Shown piece by piece: positions 62,864 to 64,000 of a stretch of 64,000 nt of DNA. The stretch's first letter is position 1. Each line of letters begins with the position of its first letter. The notes under the pieces were generated by a model. That model was given only the letters and a program-made list of their open reading frames with translations. It was not told where the DNA came from and searched no databases. This stretch comes from Nocardia nova NBRC 15556 (lineage in GTDB: Bacteria > Actinomycetota > Actinomycetes > Mycobacteriales > Mycobacteriaceae), in the NCBI RefSeq assembly GCF_001613005.1, contig NZ_BDBN01000051.1, forward strand, positions 1 to 64,000, written 5' to 3'. The translations under genes and the position numbers were made by a program.

Positions 62864-63415
62864 TCATACCGAAATCGCCCGTGCGACCATTTCCGCGATC
62901 TCGTCGTCGCTCAGGGTGCTGCGCTCGACGAGTATGTGCGACAACACGGTGCGCACGATGATCTCGGCGGCCTGTTCCGGTGTCACCCGCAGCTCGTCGG
63001 CGCGCCGCAGGGACAGTAGTGGGGTCAGAAGCGTGGCGACGGTTTCGACGAGGTTGCGCTCGGCATCCACGTGCGTGACGGCGGCATTCAGCAGCCACTG
63101 CGGTTCGTGCGTGCGCATGTACCCGAACGCGGCGTGGCCCCGAAGGTAGCTCAGCGCGAAAAGTGTTGCCGTGCGGGTCAACTCGGGTGTCCGTGCCGTC
63201 ATGTCGACGACCTGGTACGCGGCGGCGATCATGGCGCCGATCTCGCGCCGGACAAGGGCGGCCACCAGTCCGTCCTTGTCGCCGAACTCCCGGTAGGTGG
63301 TCGCGCGCGAGACGCCCGCGCGCCGCGCCACGTCGGTCAGCGTGAGGTCGGTCAGGCCGGATTCCGTCACGAGTTGCAGTGCGGCATCCATCAGTTCGGT
63401 CGCGGACCTGGTCAC
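62864..63415 (-). CDS. TetR/AcrR family regulator divergent from the FAD oxidoreductase
   Basis: 183-aa TetR protein: DNA-binding helices in TELMDAALQLVTESGLTDLT, LTDVARRAGVSRATTYREFG followed by DKDGLVAALV. C-terminal domain has AFGYMRTHEPQWLLNAAVTH. GTG 63415 is chosen; the frame to 63568 crosses the operator. The inverted repeat at 63476-63501 between it and the divergent oxidoreductase gene suggests it controls that gene. Confidence 0.88.
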   Translation of the reverse strand: MTRSATELMDAALQLVTESGLTDLTLTDVARRAGVSRATTYREFGDKDGLVAALVRREIGAMIAAAYQVVDMTARTPELTRTATLFALSYLRGHAAFGYMRTHEPQWLLNAAVTHVDAERNLVETVATLLTPLLSLRRADELRVTPEQAAEIIVRTVLSHILVERSTLSDDEIAEMVARAISV

Positions 63416-63475
63416 CGCCTCATTGTGCCCTCTCGCGCGCGTCGGTACGGACCGGCTGTTGTTTCCCCGACGTCC

Positions 63476-63501
63476 TGAGACTAATTTGTATTTCAGTCTC
63501 A
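63476..63501. promoter_or_regulatory. TetR operator candidate
   Basis: TGAGACT-N12-AGTCTCA, perfect 7-bp arms with an AT-rich 12-bp spacer, centred between the divergent TetR (63415) and FAD oxidoreductase (63525) starts. TGAGACT and its inverse are typical half-sites for TetR regulators of hydrocarbon and flavin enzymes. Confidence 0.6.
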
Positions 63502-63524
63502 CTGATTCCGACGAAGGTGGCTCG

Positions 63525-64000
63525 ATGGCGAGAATTGGCGAACACGCGGTGGTCGTGGGGGCCGGCATGGGCGGTCTGCTCGCGGCCCGGGTACTGAGCG
63601 ACCATTACGACCGCGTCACTGTCGTCGAGCGCGATGCGCTGCCCGACGGTCCGCAGGCGCGCAGGGGCGTGCCGCAGGGCCGGCATGTGCACGGGTTGCT
63701 GCCGCGTGGAAAGGATCTTCTCGAGGAGTTCTTCCCGGGATTCGAGGCGCAGATGCGCGCCGCCGGGGCGATCGACTGTGATGTGCTGGGGGAGGTCAAC
63801 TTTCAGATGGCCGGGCGCACTCTCGCGCAGGTCTCCACCGGGTACCGCGGCCTTCAGGCCAGTCGTCCGCATGTGGAACACCATGTGCGGCAACGTATTC
63901 GGTCGCTGCCCAATGTGGTCCTGCGCGATCGTACCGAGGTATCCGGCGTCACCACGAACCCGTCGGCGTCGCGCGTCACCGGCGTGACGGTGCACGACCC
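63525..64000 (+). CDS. FAD-dependent oxidoreductase, 3' end cut by window edge
   Basis: First 158 residues of a flavoprotein with an N-terminal dinucleotide-binding GAGMGGLLAARVLSDHYDRV, the acidic strand end VVERDALP, and RRGVPQGRHVHGLLPRG, the block typical of squalene-epoxidase-like or FAD-dependent monooxygenases of actinobacteria. The frame is open to base 64000. ATG 63525 with GAAGGTGG 4 nt upstream. A TetR regulator is divergent. Confidence 0.85.
   Translation, partial: MARIGEHAVVVGAGMGGLLAARVLSDHYDRVTVVERDALPDGPQARRGVPQGRHVHGLLPRGKDLLEEFFPGFEAQMRAAGAIDCDVLGEVNFQMAGRTLAQVSTGYRGLQASRPHVEHHVRQRIRSLPNVVLRDRTEVSGVTTNPSASRVTGVTVHD

Noticed and set aside
1..64000. tRNA, rRNA, CRISPR arrays, IS elements or prophage
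   Set aside because: No cloverleaf, no regularly spaced repeats, no transposase or integrase coding sequence recognised in the window.

Overview
The window is 64 kb of very high-GC, densely packed, mostly bidirectional DNA with frequent GTG starts, 4-nt ATGA stop/start overlaps and probable leaderless genes. Gene content (PknK-like kinase/ATPase, Rv2629-like ribosome-associated factor, YbdK-type carboxylate-amine ligase, prpDBC methylcitrate cluster, MmgE/PrpD, many TetR regulators) points to a mycolic-acid actinobacterium, most likely Nocardia or a close relative. I see no rRNA, tRNA, CRISPR array, complete insertion sequence or prophage. It reads as chromosomal DNA, with three gene remnants that mark past rearrangements.

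Layout. 1-2.1 kb: 5'-truncated amidohydrolase, CsbD stress protein, a 53-aa protein and a stand-alone CinA C-terminal amidohydrolase. 2.2-5.8 kb: prpD-prpB-prpC, the methylcitrate cycle for propionyl-CoA disposal, behind a perfect 14-bp palindrome. 5.8-16.5 kb: lipase-maturation-factor-like membrane protein, acyl-CoA thioesterase, DUF72, a large PknK-like Ser/Thr kinase-ATPase, enoyl-CoA hydratase, a double VOC protein and an Aquifex-type aconitase. 16.5-20.1 kb: a four-gene osmoprotectant ABC operon. 20.2-25.5 kb: TauD remnant, TetR regulator, PlsC-like acyltransferase under a 29-bp palindrome, DUF488, and a cbtB-cbtA-histidine phosphatase operon led by a clear cobalamin riboswitch. 25.5-30.1 kb: LigD-type ATP-dependent DNA ligase, a leaderless membrane protein, and a P450-epimerase operon.

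30-51.4 kb is a stress and redox island: Dps, lipoprotein, cytochrome b561-molybdopterin fusion, DUF6480-like, Rv2629-like factor, YbdK, two SRPBCC proteins, DUF4142, phytoene-desaturase-like oxidoreductase, general-stress SDR, DUF4383, a molybdopterin oxidoreductase, and a nucleotidyltransferase-BON fusion followed by a metallophosphoesterase. Its most notable property is shared regulation: at least twelve transcription units here, plus csbD at 1.1 kb, have an upstream GNNT-N15-GGG(T/C)A(T/G) element with exactly 15 nt spacing. This fits the sigma-B/sigma-F general-stress promoter of actinobacteria. A separate alcohol dehydrogenase/DUF4334 unit, controlled by a divergent TetR gene and twin 18-bp operators, sits inside the island.

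51.4-64 kb: a gene-poor 600-bp stretch, a degenerate adenylate-forming protein, rhomboid-like protein, OafA-type acyltransferase with SGNH domain, secreted esterase, three more regulators (TetR, GntR/FadR, TetR), a sterol-desaturase-type hydroxylase, a universal stress protein, the ohrR-ohr peroxide operon, and the start of an FAD-dependent oxidoreductase that runs off the right edge. Long ORFs antisense to these genes are high-GC shadows and are not annotated.
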